A stretch of DNA of 64,000 bases from Ohtaekwangia koreensis (GTDB lineage Bacteria > Bacteroidota > Bacteroidia > Cytophagales > Cyclobacteriaceae), in NCBI RefSeq assembly GCF_900167975.1, contig NZ_FUZU01000001.1, forward strand, positions 1,770,580-1,834,579, written 5' to 3'. Shown here one piece after another: positions 9,074 through 17,470 of this stretch (the first letter of the stretch is position 1; each line of letters begins with the position of its first letter). Made by a program: the position numbers and the translations under genes. Under the pieces are notes generated by a model. That model saw only the letters and a list, made by a program, of their open reading frames with translations. It searched no databases and was not told the DNA's origin.

Positions 9074-9105
9074 AAGGGTGGCTGTAACAGGCCACCCTTT
9101 CTGTT
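9074..9105 (+). terminator. Intrinsic terminator of the susCD operon
   Basis: AAGGGTGGC (9074-9082) pairs with GCCACCCTT (9091-9099) around an 8-base loop and is followed by a T-rich stretch. It begins 23 bases after the susD stop. Confidence 0.8.
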
Positions 9106-9144
9106 TGAAGCAAAGCCCGTTTTTATTTAGCTTTACTTTTGCTC

Positions 9145-10461
9145 ATGAATAAATTTTCTCTCCTCTTCATTGCTTGTTTGTTATCACTGCAAGTCGCAGG
9201 ACAAAAGCTAACGTTCTACAAAGATATACAACCACTGATCCATGCTAAATGTGCCGGGTGTCATCGGCCGGGTGGTGGTGCTCCATTTAATTTGATTACT
9301 TATGAAGATATAAGTAAACGCGCAGGTTTTATAAAGAAAGTAATAGCAAGCCGCTATATGCCGCCATGGCGGGCGGATGACCACTACGTTGCATTTTCAA
9401 ATAACAGATCGTTGTCAGATGACGAGATTCAAAAGATCACTTCCTGGATTGATGCGGAAACACCCAAAGGAAAGGCGAGCTTACAAGCTGAGAAAGATTT
9501 ACTTGCTAAAATTAAAGCTGGTACAACGTATGATCGATCACCAGACTTAACCTTGAAAATGAAATCATCTTATATAGTCAAAGGTGATCGCGCAGAAAGG
9601 TTTATGGTATTTAAAATACCGTTTGAATTAGCAGAATTTGCCAATGTTGAAGCTGTCGAATTTACCACCAACAATAAAAGAATAATTCATCATGCTAATT
9701 TTGCTGTACATCCGGTAGAAGATAAATCAATCGATATACATAAGACTATAGATTCTATAAATCTAGGTACATCCCGATATTTATACGATCAATGGTTGCC
9801 CTATAAAAAAGAGATTACATACTATGGAGGTTGGATACCCGGAACTTCCTTCGAGTCATATCCCGAAGGCATGGGTTGGGTTATGCCTAAAAGAGGTGTT
9901 GTTTTGTTGACAATACATTTTTCTCCTTCGGCCAAGGAGGAGGAAAGTATTAGCGGTGTAAATTTTTTCTTCAAGAAAACACCTATTAATCGTAAAGTAA
10001 AAGTTATCAGTCTTGGTTCAGGTGGTATTGGGGAGAGAGATATATACCCACCTCTCGTACTATTTGCCGGAGAAGTGCAGACACATAGGTTGCGTATTGC
10101 TAATTCGCGAGAAGATATATCACTGCTATATATATGGCCGCATATGCATTATTTGGGGAAAGATTTTAAAGCTTTCGCCACACGTGAGAATGATACCATT
10201 CCGCTGGTACATATACCTTCGTGGGATTTTCGTTGGCAGGAAATATACCGGTATAAGAAACCCGTTGTATTGAAGAAGGGTGATGTTGTAAATGTATACG
10301 GTACCTACGATAACACGGCTAACAATCCGCTGAATCCTAATAATCCTCCGAAGTTTGTTGAATCCTCCGGAGATATGCGGAGTGACCAGGAGATGCTTAC
10401 GTTGTTGATGGTATATGTCACGTATCAGCCCGGTGATGAAACGATAACGTATGATCCTTGA
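9145..10461 (+). CDS. Secreted cytochrome c / PHM-like copper monooxygenase-type protein
   Basis: A predicted periplasmic or secreted redox protein. The start is ATG at 9145; a TTG six bases upstream is rejected because the signal peptide begins at MNKFSLLFIACLL, with cleavage near VAGQ. A c-type haem motif CAGCH is at residues 36-40, inside a domain ending in the conserved MPPWRAD that is typical of this family. The C-terminal 250 residues resemble the type II, ascorbate-dependent copper monooxygenase fold (peptidylglycine hydroxylating monooxygenase): IIHHANFAVHP supplies candidate copper His residues and WPHMHYLGKDF an HxH-type pair. The real substrate is unknown. It ends tail to tail, with no gap, against the haloperoxidase-type gene. 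The domain call is fairly sure, the reaction is not. Confidence 0.8.
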   Translation: MNKFSLLFIACLLSLQVAGQKLTFYKDIQPLIHAKCAGCHRPGGGAPFNLITYEDISKRAGFIKKVIASRYMPPWRADDHYVAFSNNRSLSDDEIQKITSWIDAETPKGKASLQAEKDLLAKIKAGTTYDRSPDLTLKMKSSYIVKGDRAERFMVFKIPFELAEFANVEAVEFTTNNKRIIHHANFAVHPVEDKSIDIHKTIDSINLGTSRYLYDQWLPYKKEITYYGGWIPGTSFESYPEGMGWVMPKRGVVLLTIHFSPSAKEEESISGVNFFFKKTPINRKVKVISLGSGGIGERDIYPPLVLFAGEVQTHRLRIANSREDISLLYIWPHMHYLGKDFKAFATRENDTIPLVHIPSWDFRWQEIYRYKKPVVLKKGDVVNVYGTYDNTANNPLNPNNPPKFVESSGDMRSDQEMLTLLMVYVTYQPGDETITYDP

Positions 10462-11784
10462 TTAATTTTTGATCAAGTTGATTTTGCGTAAAACCAGTTT
10501 ACCGATTTTTTCCCCTTGTATCTGTCCTTGTTCTATTGCAGGCATATAGTGAATGCCTCCATATAGGCGGCTGATAGCCGCTTCGTTGCATGCCTGCTGG
10601 AATGAAGAGAAAGTGCGGGCCTTGTATCCATACTCCATTTCAGAAGTATCTACAAAAGAAAAGTCATTGCCGAAGAAACTACTCAGTACCGTAGCGGAGG
10701 CTGTAGAGATTACACTGTGTCCGCTGGTATATTCCGGGAAGGGGGGTGTTTGTAGCAAAGGTGTCCAGCTTTCATCTATATAAGCGTTAATATAGGATTC
10801 GGGACGGATCAAGTTACTTCTGAATTTTTCATCCCAGCAACTGATGAATCCATCGAATAATGCAATAGAGGTTAATGTATAGGCAGCGGATGTTTTTGCT
10901 ATATCAGCATTTATTTTCCGGGCAGCAATGCATGCAATAGATAACCAGTGTCCTCCCGGTGAAAGTTTTTTGGTAGCATAATTTATATGGCCGTGTACAT
11001 TTACTGCAAACGGATTGCAGTCCCAAAAATTAGCAATGTCGGTCTGTTCGGGTGTAAGGTTGTTGCGCGTAGTATATACATGATGTGCAAGCTTATAAAA
11101 TTCACTGCCCTTCTCTTTGCTGAATGCTGCAGGAGGTAAAGGCATAAACTGTGAGGCACTGTCGAGTGCAAATGGCCGCATCATCCGCCAGTTTGGTTCA
11201 ATGGCCGCCATATAAACAGGGGGAGTCGCAACCCACTTACCTTCTCCCTTCAGGAAATTATAGCGTTTAAGTTTTCGGGTCTCTGCATAATGATCCTTCT
11301 TCGTCCATTCGATAATAATATCAGAAACTGTTTCTCCGTAGACTAGTGAAGCCTGGTATATTTTGGAAGGGAGTTGTTTTTTATAAATACCTATAACGGC
11401 TGGTATAGAATCATTCAAAAGCTTCTCTGAAAAGATCAAACTTTTGCCGGTTTGCAAAAAAGCATATACACTTGCCAGTTCTATAGATACGGTCTTATCC
11501 GGGTTGGGGATTGATGGGAAATCTTCTATTTGTCCTAAAAGACTTCTGTAGGCTGGATTTTCCTTTACAAGTATTTCATAGGCGCTGATGTGCGCATATA
11601 CATATATACGCGCAGATACCGGGGGAGAGAAAATGTCATGTACAATTACACTTGTCAGTACTCTCTGTGCATGATGTAAGGGTTCCGCGGATGTTTTGGT
11701 CTTTGATAGTCGGTCTTGTGCTGATATACTCAGGGAGAATAGCACGATCAAAAAAATATAATAATATCTGAACGAGCTACTCAT
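10462..11784 (-). CDS. Secreted vanadium-dependent haloperoxidase / PAP2-superfamily protein
   Basis: The start is ATG at 11784, overlapping the end of the upstream FG-GAP gene by 8 bases; it gives a clean signal peptide (YYYIFLIVLFSLSISAQ). The 440-residue all-alpha protein carries all three vanadate/phosphate-binding motifs: KFRSNLIRP (K-x6-RP), EYTSGHSVI (the SGH motif) and SRLYGGIH (SR-x5-H). These belong to the vanadium haloperoxidase and PAP2 acid phosphatase superfamily; the length and layout (about 350 residues before the last motif) match bacterial vanadium-haloperoxidase-like proteins. The sequence cannot say whether it oxidises halides or cleaves phosphate. The overlap with the upstream gene indicates translational coupling. 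Confidence 0.83.
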   Translation of the reverse strand: MSSSFRYYYIFLIVLFSLSISAQDRLSKTKTSAEPLHHAQRVLTSVIVHDIFSPPVSARIYVYAHISAYEILVKENPAYRSLLGQIEDFPSIPNPDKTVSIELASVYAFLQTGKSLIFSEKLLNDSIPAVIGIYKKQLPSKIYQASLVYGETVSDIIIEWTKKDHYAETRKLKRYNFLKGEGKWVATPPVYMAAIEPNWRMMRPFALDSASQFMPLPPAAFSKEKGSEFYKLAHHVYTTRNNLTPEQTDIANFWDCNPFAVNVHGHINYATKKLSPGGHWLSIACIAARKINADIAKTSAAYTLTSIALFDGFISCWDEKFRSNLIRPESYINAYIDESWTPLLQTPPFPEYTSGHSVISTASATVLSSFFGNDFSFVDTSEMEYGYKARTFSSFQQACNEAAISRLYGGIHYMPAIEQGQIQGEKIGKLVLRKINLIKN

Positions 11785-14700
11785 GTTTGTTGATTGAAAT
11801 AATTTGTGGGGTGTCATTATTTTTGACTACGATAAGTTTTTTCTGGCCAGTAGAGTTTTTTATTATTTCTGTGGCGCGCACGTCACCATCTACAAACAGC
11901 CCTGAGTTAGAGGGATTGATAACTTTGAAACTGCCATCGCCAATCCCCTTTAAGTATAAACCAAGACTTGCGTCGCTGTCACCGAGCTGTGTCCGGTATC
12001 CAAAGAAATTTCCAGTAAGTACTATATCCAGCTTCCCGTCTCGATCAAAGTCATCCGTTACTATACTTTGAACTTTTGAAAATTGTGCTTCCATCGGTAA
12101 CGCGCTGCTGGTGAATTTCATCTGGCCATCATTGAGTAATATCAGACTTTTTGTTTCAGTACATGTATACACCTGCGCCTTTGCCAGTTGCTCTTTGCTA
12201 AAAATGGTCTCAAGTGATACATCCGCGTAGTCTGTATATTTAATGTATTTCTTCTTGAGCGATGGAATCTGATCCAACAGCTCATCCCGGCTTGCCATCG
12301 GGTAACTTTTGCCTTGTGTGTAATAGCAAAGTACAGGATCAATGTTTCCGTTTCCGTCAAAGTCACTTACGTGTATTGTCATAGGTTCTTTCACAGATGG
12401 TTTGAATTGATTGTTCAATCCACAATTTCCAGCAATGATATCTTTGTCACCATCGCCATCTAGATCTGCCAGATCAATGGCACTCCATAAACCATATAGT
12501 GCAGGTTCCAATGTCTGAGGAATATTGCTGAGTTTCCCTTTATCATTCTTAAATATCATGACGGGCATCCACTCACCGGCAATTACTAATTCAGGAAAAG
12601 CATCATTGTCGAAATCACTCCAGGCGGCAACGGTTACCATTCCCGGAGAGAGAAGTTCCGGACATATAGTCTTTGTAACATCGGTAAAAATAACTTTGTT
12701 GCCCTGAGTATTATTTCTTAAAATATAGCTTCGCGAAGACTCCGGGAAGTATCCTGATTTTCCCCGTCCACCAACGAACAAATCCCAGTCGCCATCGTGA
12801 TCGAAATCACTGGTGGTAATGGCTTGCTTATTTCCGCGCATCGTGGGAAGAGACTGTAATGATGGAGTAAAGTTTCCCTGACCATCATTTAAGTATAGTA
12901 TATCCTGAAGCTCGGGTGAATCATCCAAATACTCATTGCCACCGCTTACAATATATAAATCCAGGTCGCGATCAAGGTCGGCATCGAAGAATAAGGCATT
13001 GACGTTTTCATTATCTATATACTTACTCCAGGGTTGACTGGTAGACGGACTAAATGTACCATCGCTACGCTGGAAATATAGCTGTCCTGACTGCCCAATG
13101 GCACCTCCTATAAAAATGTCATCATTGCCGTCACCGTTAACATCGCCTGTAGTCAAGGCAGGTCCCATTTTACTTAGCTGATATGGAATCAACACCTCTA
13201 CTTTAAAATCTATAAAATCATTTTCGTGATGATGAAAATCAATTTGCTCTTTTTTAGGAGCGACCGTGAAGAGAGTCTTTTGTGTGAGATTTTTAGATTT
13301 AGGGGAGGCGGGTTCTGCTGTATCCTCGGTAAGACTGAGAAGTTTATCAACTTCAACATTACGTAGTATAGATCTTTTTCCCGAAGGCCATTCTACTATA
13401 AGTGAGTCTGTTGTAGCTGATTTTATTCCAAAGTATATAATAGGTGTTACGCATGACTGAAAGCCTCGAACCGGATATAGTTCCTGACGCTGCATCGTTC
13501 CGCCTGCATAGAGCGTTAGCTTTGCACCGAATGCAGCGGTATTACCTGTATTGGTTTTTAACTTTACCTGAAGCCAGTGGTGTCCCGTTTCTGGGACATT
13601 GTTTTTCCAGACCATAACCGGCTCATTGTTATTACCGATGATCACATCCAGGTCGCCATCATTGTCGAGATCAGCATATATAGCAGCATTGGAAATTGCC
13701 GGAGCAGAGAATCCCCAGTCCTTCGTAACATCCTGAAAAGTAAGATCACCTTTGTTTTGAAACAGATAGTTGCTGAGTTTGTTGGATGGCATCTTCTGTA
13801 CCAGGCTATACGATTTAAAATTCAGATTACCTTTGGCAGCCGCAGCAAGCTGCGCATTGGCCATAGTATATTTCAGAAAGTCCAGATCAGTGAAATCGCG
13901 TAAGTAGCCATTGGTTATCAGTAAATCTTTCCATCCATCACCATCCAGATCAGCGAAAAGTCCTGACCAGCTCCAATCTGTGTTGGATACATTTGCCAGT
14001 TGTCCTATCTCACTGAAGCGAACATTGCCTGCTATATCATTCCCGCGGTTTAGCTGAAGCATATTGCGCATGTGCTGCCTGTAGTAGCCACTGTCCAATA
14101 ACAAATGATAAGCATCATATTCATCCGGACCTTTTAATAATTTTTGCCGGTGGTTGTCGGCTGGTAACATATCGAGTGTCAATACATCGGGCAGTCCATC
14201 ATTGTTAAAGTCTGCAATGTCAGCGCCCATGGAGAACTTTGAAATGTGCGCGAACGATTTTTGAAGCGACTGTGTAAACGTTCCATTCTGATTATTGACA
14301 TAGTAACAATCATGTTCCGAATAGTCACTGGTGGTATATATATCCGGCCATCCATCTTCATTCAGGTCGCTGATGTTTACACTTAATCCGTAATTAAGCG
14401 GGTTGTTAATGATACCCGCAGTAAGCGTTACATCTGTGAATATACTTGAGCCATCTGCTTTTTTATCGTGCCTGAATAAACGATTGCCATAGCGGAAGTC
14501 GGGTGTAGCCCGTTGCTTCCTTGTATTGAGAAAAGCATAGTACGTGTTGATGGAATGGTTTAACAGAAACATATCGAGATCACCATCGCGATCATAGTCA
14601 AAAAACGCGGCTTGCGTTGATTGTGTGCCGGGTGCATCCAGACCATATAATTTTGCCTGCTCTTGAAAACGTGGTTTACCATCCACTACTCCGGTGTTAA

Positions 14701-15145
14701 TGAAGAGCTCGTTCGATAATTTTGCGTCCTTGTATTTTCCGGAGTGACATACATATATATCTGCCAGGTCATCCCCGTTAACATCCGCTATGCTTACACC
14801 TGTACTCCATGTTCCATTACCAGCTACAGCAGCGTCTTTTGTTACATCTATAAATTTGAACGATCCCTTGTTGAGGAAGAGTTTGTTAGGGGTAGTGTTG
14901 CCAGAGATGAAGACATCCTGCCATCCGTCATTGTCAAAATCGCCAACGCCAATACCGTGTCCGTTGTATAGGTATTCATATACTAAAACATGTAGCGAAT
15001 CGTCTTCTCTTACTTTGTTGATAAATTTTAAACCTGTTGCTTCCGGTTTCATCAATGAGAATAGTGGCGAATTTTTCTGTGCGGTAGCAGTGGAAACCGT
15101 CAGCAGCGTTAACAGACACGCGTAAACAAAGGACTTGTTGGTCAT
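11777..15145 (-). CDS. Secreted FG-GAP (VCBS) repeat protein with ASPIC/UnbV domain, CRTAC1-like
   Basis: A 1122-residue secreted protein with a signal peptide (residues 1-22, ending STATAQ). About fourteen FG-GAP/VCBS calcium-loop repeats of the D-x-D-x-D-G type are visible (DFDNDGWQD, DYDRDGDLD, DLDGDGWKD, DLDNDGDLD, DVNGDGNDD, DFDHDGDWD and others), predicting one or two seven-bladed beta propellers. Between them, at about residues 520-605, lies an ASPIC/UnbV domain (HHWLQVKLKTNTGN, then VRGFQSC, then SLIVEWPSGK). Proteins of this CRTAC1-like type occur beside SusC/SusD pairs in Bacteroidota, with no established function. It is probably co-transcribed with the haloperoxidase-type gene, which it overlaps by 8 bases. 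Confidence 0.9.
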   Translation of the reverse strand: MTNKSFVYACLLTLLTVSTATAQKNSPLFSLMKPEATGLKFINKVREDDSLHVLVYEYLYNGHGIGVGDFDNDGWQDVFISGNTTPNKLFLNKGSFKFIDVTKDAAVAGNGTWSTGVSIADVNGDDLADIYVCHSGKYKDAKLSNELFINTGVVDGKPRFQEQAKLYGLDAPGTQSTQAAFFDYDRDGDLDMFLLNHSINTYYAFLNTRKQRATPDFRYGNRLFRHDKKADGSSIFTDVTLTAGIINNPLNYGLSVNISDLNEDGWPDIYTTSDYSEHDCYYVNNQNGTFTQSLQKSFAHISKFSMGADIADFNNDGLPDVLTLDMLPADNHRQKLLKGPDEYDAYHLLLDSGYYRQHMRNMLQLNRGNDIAGNVRFSEIGQLANVSNTDWSWSGLFADLDGDGWKDLLITNGYLRDFTDLDFLKYTMANAQLAAAAKGNLNFKSYSLVQKMPSNKLSNYLFQNKGDLTFQDVTKDWGFSAPAISNAAIYADLDNDGDLDVIIGNNNEPVMVWKNNVPETGHHWLQVKLKTNTGNTAAFGAKLTLYAGGTMQRQELYPVRGFQSCVTPIIYFGIKSATTDSLIVEWPSGKRSILRNVEVDKLLSLTEDTAEPASPKSKNLTQKTLFTVAPKKEQIDFHHHENDFIDFKVEVLIPYQLSKMGPALTTGDVNGDGNDDIFIGGAIGQSGQLYFQRSDGTFSPSTSQPWSKYIDNENVNALFFDADLDRDLDLYIVSGGNEYLDDSPELQDILYLNDGQGNFTPSLQSLPTMRGNKQAITTSDFDHDGDWDLFVGGRGKSGYFPESSRSYILRNNTQGNKVIFTDVTKTICPELLSPGMVTVAAWSDFDNDAFPELVIAGEWMPVMIFKNDKGKLSNIPQTLEPALYGLWSAIDLADLDGDGDKDIIAGNCGLNNQFKPSVKEPMTIHVSDFDGNGNIDPVLCYYTQGKSYPMASRDELLDQIPSLKKKYIKYTDYADVSLETIFSKEQLAKAQVYTCTETKSLILLNDGQMKFTSSALPMEAQFSKVQSIVTDDFDRDGKLDIVLTGNFFGYRTQLGDSDASLGLYLKGIGDGSFKVINPSNSGLFVDGDVRATEIIKNSTGQKKLIVVKNNDTPQIISINKHE

Positions 15146-15379
15146 TGTCAGTTTTTATAGCAGAGAATAAATTTTAAGTGTGAACCGTTGCGGGGAAACG
15201 GATTGTATAGAAAGTGTACTTTGTACAAATGATGCAATGTAGAGCACGAAATACACACGGTTAGGTTTATAAAAAAGGGTTCTTTATTTCTTGTAGAATA
15301 CCTTAACAAAATATAAAGAACCCCTTATTTTAGCAAGCAGTTTAGCGCTAATAATTCTGACGTTTAATATTTCATTTTC
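15146..15379. other. Divergent intergenic region between the FG-GAP and fucosidase genes
   Basis: The 234 bases must hold promoters for both directions. Visible structure: the palindrome TTTGTACAAA near 15221-15230 and the inverted repeat listed separately. No ORF or RNA gene was recognised. Confidence 0.5.
15277..15323. repeat. Inverted repeat GGGTTCTTTAT / ATAAAGAACCC upstream of the fucosidase gene
   Basis: An exact 11-bp inverted repeat (15277-15287 and 15313-15323) with a 25-base spacer lies about 57 bases upstream of the fucosidase start. Both arms are flanked by A- or T-rich sequence, so on either strand it looks like a terminator, yet it lies between two divergent genes. It could be a leader hairpin of the fucosidase transcript or a regulator binding site. 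Confidence 0.5.
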
Positions 15380-16726
15380 ATGACTTGTAAAAACAGATTC
15401 GGCATCTCTTTTATCATACTTTCATATTGCATGATGTTGTTTGCAACGCTTGATAGCCGTGCACAACAGATTTCTGAAGATTCAATACGACATAAGATGC
15501 AGTGGTTCGCAGATGCGAAGCTTGGCGTTTTTATTCACTGGGGGATTTATGCCGTGAATGGTGTGGATGAATCATGGTCGTTCCACAATAAAAAAATAAG
15601 TTATGCAGACTATATGAAGCAGTTGAAAGGCTTCACTGCGAAACATTATGATCCTGAGCAATGGGCTGATCTGATAAAAGCGTCTGGGGCGAAATACGCT
15701 GTGATTACGACCAAGCATCATGATGGTGTTGCTCTTTGGAAATCGGGTCCGTTAAACGTTGTGAACAATACACCTGCCAAGCGTGATCTGCTCGCACCTT
15801 TTTATACTGCCTTGCGAAAGCGTGATATAAAGTGCGGTGCTTACTTTTCATTGATTGACTGGTCCTATAAAGATTATCCGGGTTTTCTGAAAGATAGCAC
15901 GCGCTATAGCGTTAGCGCCCAGCCACTGCGTTGGAAGAAATTTCAAGAGTATAACAAAGGTCAGATTCAGGAGATCAGTACAAAATATAAACCTGATCTC
16001 TGGTGGTTTGATGGAGACTGGGAACATAGCGCTGCTGAATGGCAGTCACCGGCTATACGCAACATTATACTTTCAGGAAATCCAAATGCGATTATCAATG
16101 GACGTTTACAAGGATATGGTGACTATGAAACTCCGGAGCAGAATTTCCCTGTAGAGAAGCCCGCTTTTCCTTGGTGGGAACTTTGCATGACAACGAATGC
16201 GAGCTGGGGTTATCAGGCAACGGATACACTATGGAAAACGCCTTATGAGGTCATTAGTATATTTGCGGACGTCATTGGACATGGAGGAAATTTACTGTTA
16301 GATATAGCACCGAAAGAAGATGGCACTATACCCGTTGAACAAGTTCAGATATTGAAAGAGCTTGGTGAATGGAATGCAAAACATCAGGAAGCTATCTTTG
16401 GTACCCGCGCAGGTTTACCTGCCGGTCACTACTATGGCCCCAGTACATTGTCCAAGGATTCTTCAACGCTATATTTGTTCATGCTCGGTAATCCGGAAAA
16501 ACCTATTCTGATCAAGGGGCTTAAAAATAAGATTCAGCGGATTCGTGTACTCGGAACATCGTATGATGCTTCTTTTAAAGTTGTAGGTAAAATTTCATGG
16601 AGCCCTGTACCCGGACTGGTTTATGTTGATATTCCCTCGGTGTCAAAAGATCGATACCTTACCGTATTGGCATTGGAGTTGGATGGAAAAGTATCGCTAT
16701 ACAGAGGCAAAGGAGGATTGCAATAG
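15380..16726 (+). CDS. Alpha-L-fucosidase, GH29 family
   Basis: A retaining exo-glycosidase that releases terminal alpha-L-fucose. A signal peptide occupies about residues 1-29 (ending LDSRAQQ), so the enzyme acts in the periplasm or outside. GH29 hallmarks are the start WFADAKLGVFIHWGIYAV, then YAVITTKHHDGVALW, and WWFDGDWEH at 208-216, whose Asp is the expected nucleophile. The acid/base Glu is not conserved across the family and cannot be assigned by eye. At 448 residues it is a compact member with a short C-terminal beta domain. It stands alone between two divergently read units; its relation to the susCD system about 6 kb upstream is possible but not shown. Confidence 0.94.
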   Translation: MTCKNRFGISFIILSYCMMLFATLDSRAQQISEDSIRHKMQWFADAKLGVFIHWGIYAVNGVDESWSFHNKKISYADYMKQLKGFTAKHYDPEQWADLIKASGAKYAVITTKHHDGVALWKSGPLNVVNNTPAKRDLLAPFYTALRKRDIKCGAYFSLIDWSYKDYPGFLKDSTRYSVSAQPLRWKKFQEYNKGQIQEISTKYKPDLWWFDGDWEHSAAEWQSPAIRNIILSGNPNAIINGRLQGYGDYETPEQNFPVEKPAFPWWELCMTTNASWGYQATDTLWKTPYEVISIFADVIGHGGNLLLDIAPKEDGTIPVEQVQILKELGEWNAKHQEAIFGTRAGLPAGHYYGPSTLSKDSSTLYLFMLGNPEKPILIKGLKNKIQRIRVLGTSYDASFKVVGKISWSPVPGLVYVDIPSVSKDRYLTVLALELDGKVSLYRGKGGLQ

Positions 16727-16786
16727 TTGATTTGCTCCGAACTTTTTATCACTTCGTCAAGTTCACATTAAAATCACGACCGATCG

Positions 16787-17365
16787 ATGACACTGCATAT
16801 AAAAAATATGGTTTGTAACCGCTGCATCATGGTGGTAGAGCAGGAGCTGAAGAAACTTGGGTTTTATCCGGAGCAGGTAACGTTGGGTGAGGTTACGTTG
16901 AAGGAAACGGACTTGACCAAAGAACAGCAGGAAAAAATTGATCGTGCTTTAGAGGCCGTTGGCTTTGAGCGAATCGATGACCGCAAAGCGAGGCTTATTG
17001 AAAGCATTAAGAACAAGATCATCGAACGAGTACATCATGTTGAAAGTATTGACCGGAAATTTAATTGGTCCGATATACTCGCAGACGAATTGCACCACGA
17101 CTATAATTCTCTTAGTAATCTTTTTTCCTCTGTTGAGGGAATTACCATTGAACAGTATATCATCCGTCAGAAAATTGAACGGGTCAAAGAACTTCTTTTC
17201 TATGATGAACTGAATCTGAGTGAAATTGCTCAGAAGCTTGGCTATAGCAGTGTGGCACACCTCTCGTCACAATTCAAAAAAATAACAGGGCTCACTCCCT
17301 CGGAATTAAAAAAGTCGAGAAAGCCACGGGATGTCAGAAACCCGATTGATTCGGTTACCGGGTAG
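16787..17365 (+). CDS. AraC-family regulator with N-terminal HMA-like metal-binding domain
   Basis: A 192-residue cytoplasmic regulator. Residues 1-70 look like a heavy-metal-associated (HMA, ferredoxin-like) domain: it begins MTLHIKNMVCNRC, with Cys10 and Cys13 in the metal-binding loop position, and ends with ALEAVGFERIDD. Residues about 90-182 are an AraC-type double helix-turn-helix (SLSNLFSSVEGITIEQYIIRQ is too close to the first helix pair to be anything else; then LNLSEIAQKLGYSSVAHLS and FKKITGLTPSELKKSR). The fusion suggests that a thiophilic metal ion, or possibly persulfide chemistry at the two Cys, is the signal. The next gene downstream on the same strand is the MBL-rhodanese protein, so control of the sulfur cluster is a natural inference. 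Confidence 0.85.
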   Translation: MTLHIKNMVCNRCIMVVEQELKKLGFYPEQVTLGEVTLKETDLTKEQQEKIDRALEAVGFERIDDRKARLIESIKNKIIERVHHVESIDRKFNWSDILADELHHDYNSLSNLFSSVEGITIEQYIIRQKIERVKELLFYDELNLSEIAQKLGYSSVAHLSSQFKKITGLTPSELKKSRKPRDVRNPIDSVTG

Positions 17366-17440
17366 GCGCATCACGATTTTTTGTTAGACGACTGCCTCTG
17401 ATTCGCCGATAACCTATACCCGATAAAGTTAACTTATGTC

Positions 17441-17448
17441 TATCTTTG
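17441..17448 (+). promoter_or_regulatory. Candidate -7 element TATCTTTG before the MBL-rhodanese gene
   Basis: TATCTTTG matches TAnnTTTG exactly and lies 22 bases before the start codon. No convincing TTG is visible 19-21 bases upstream, so regulation by an activator such as the adjacent AraC protein is plausible. Confidence 0.45.
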
Positions 17449-17470
17449 CATTCAGTAACAGACAAAAATC

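Noticed and set aside
9134-9141. TACTTTTG as a promoter for the cytochrome c/PHM-like gene
   Set aside because: It matches TAnnTTTG but lies three bases before the start codon, so transcription would begin inside the gene.
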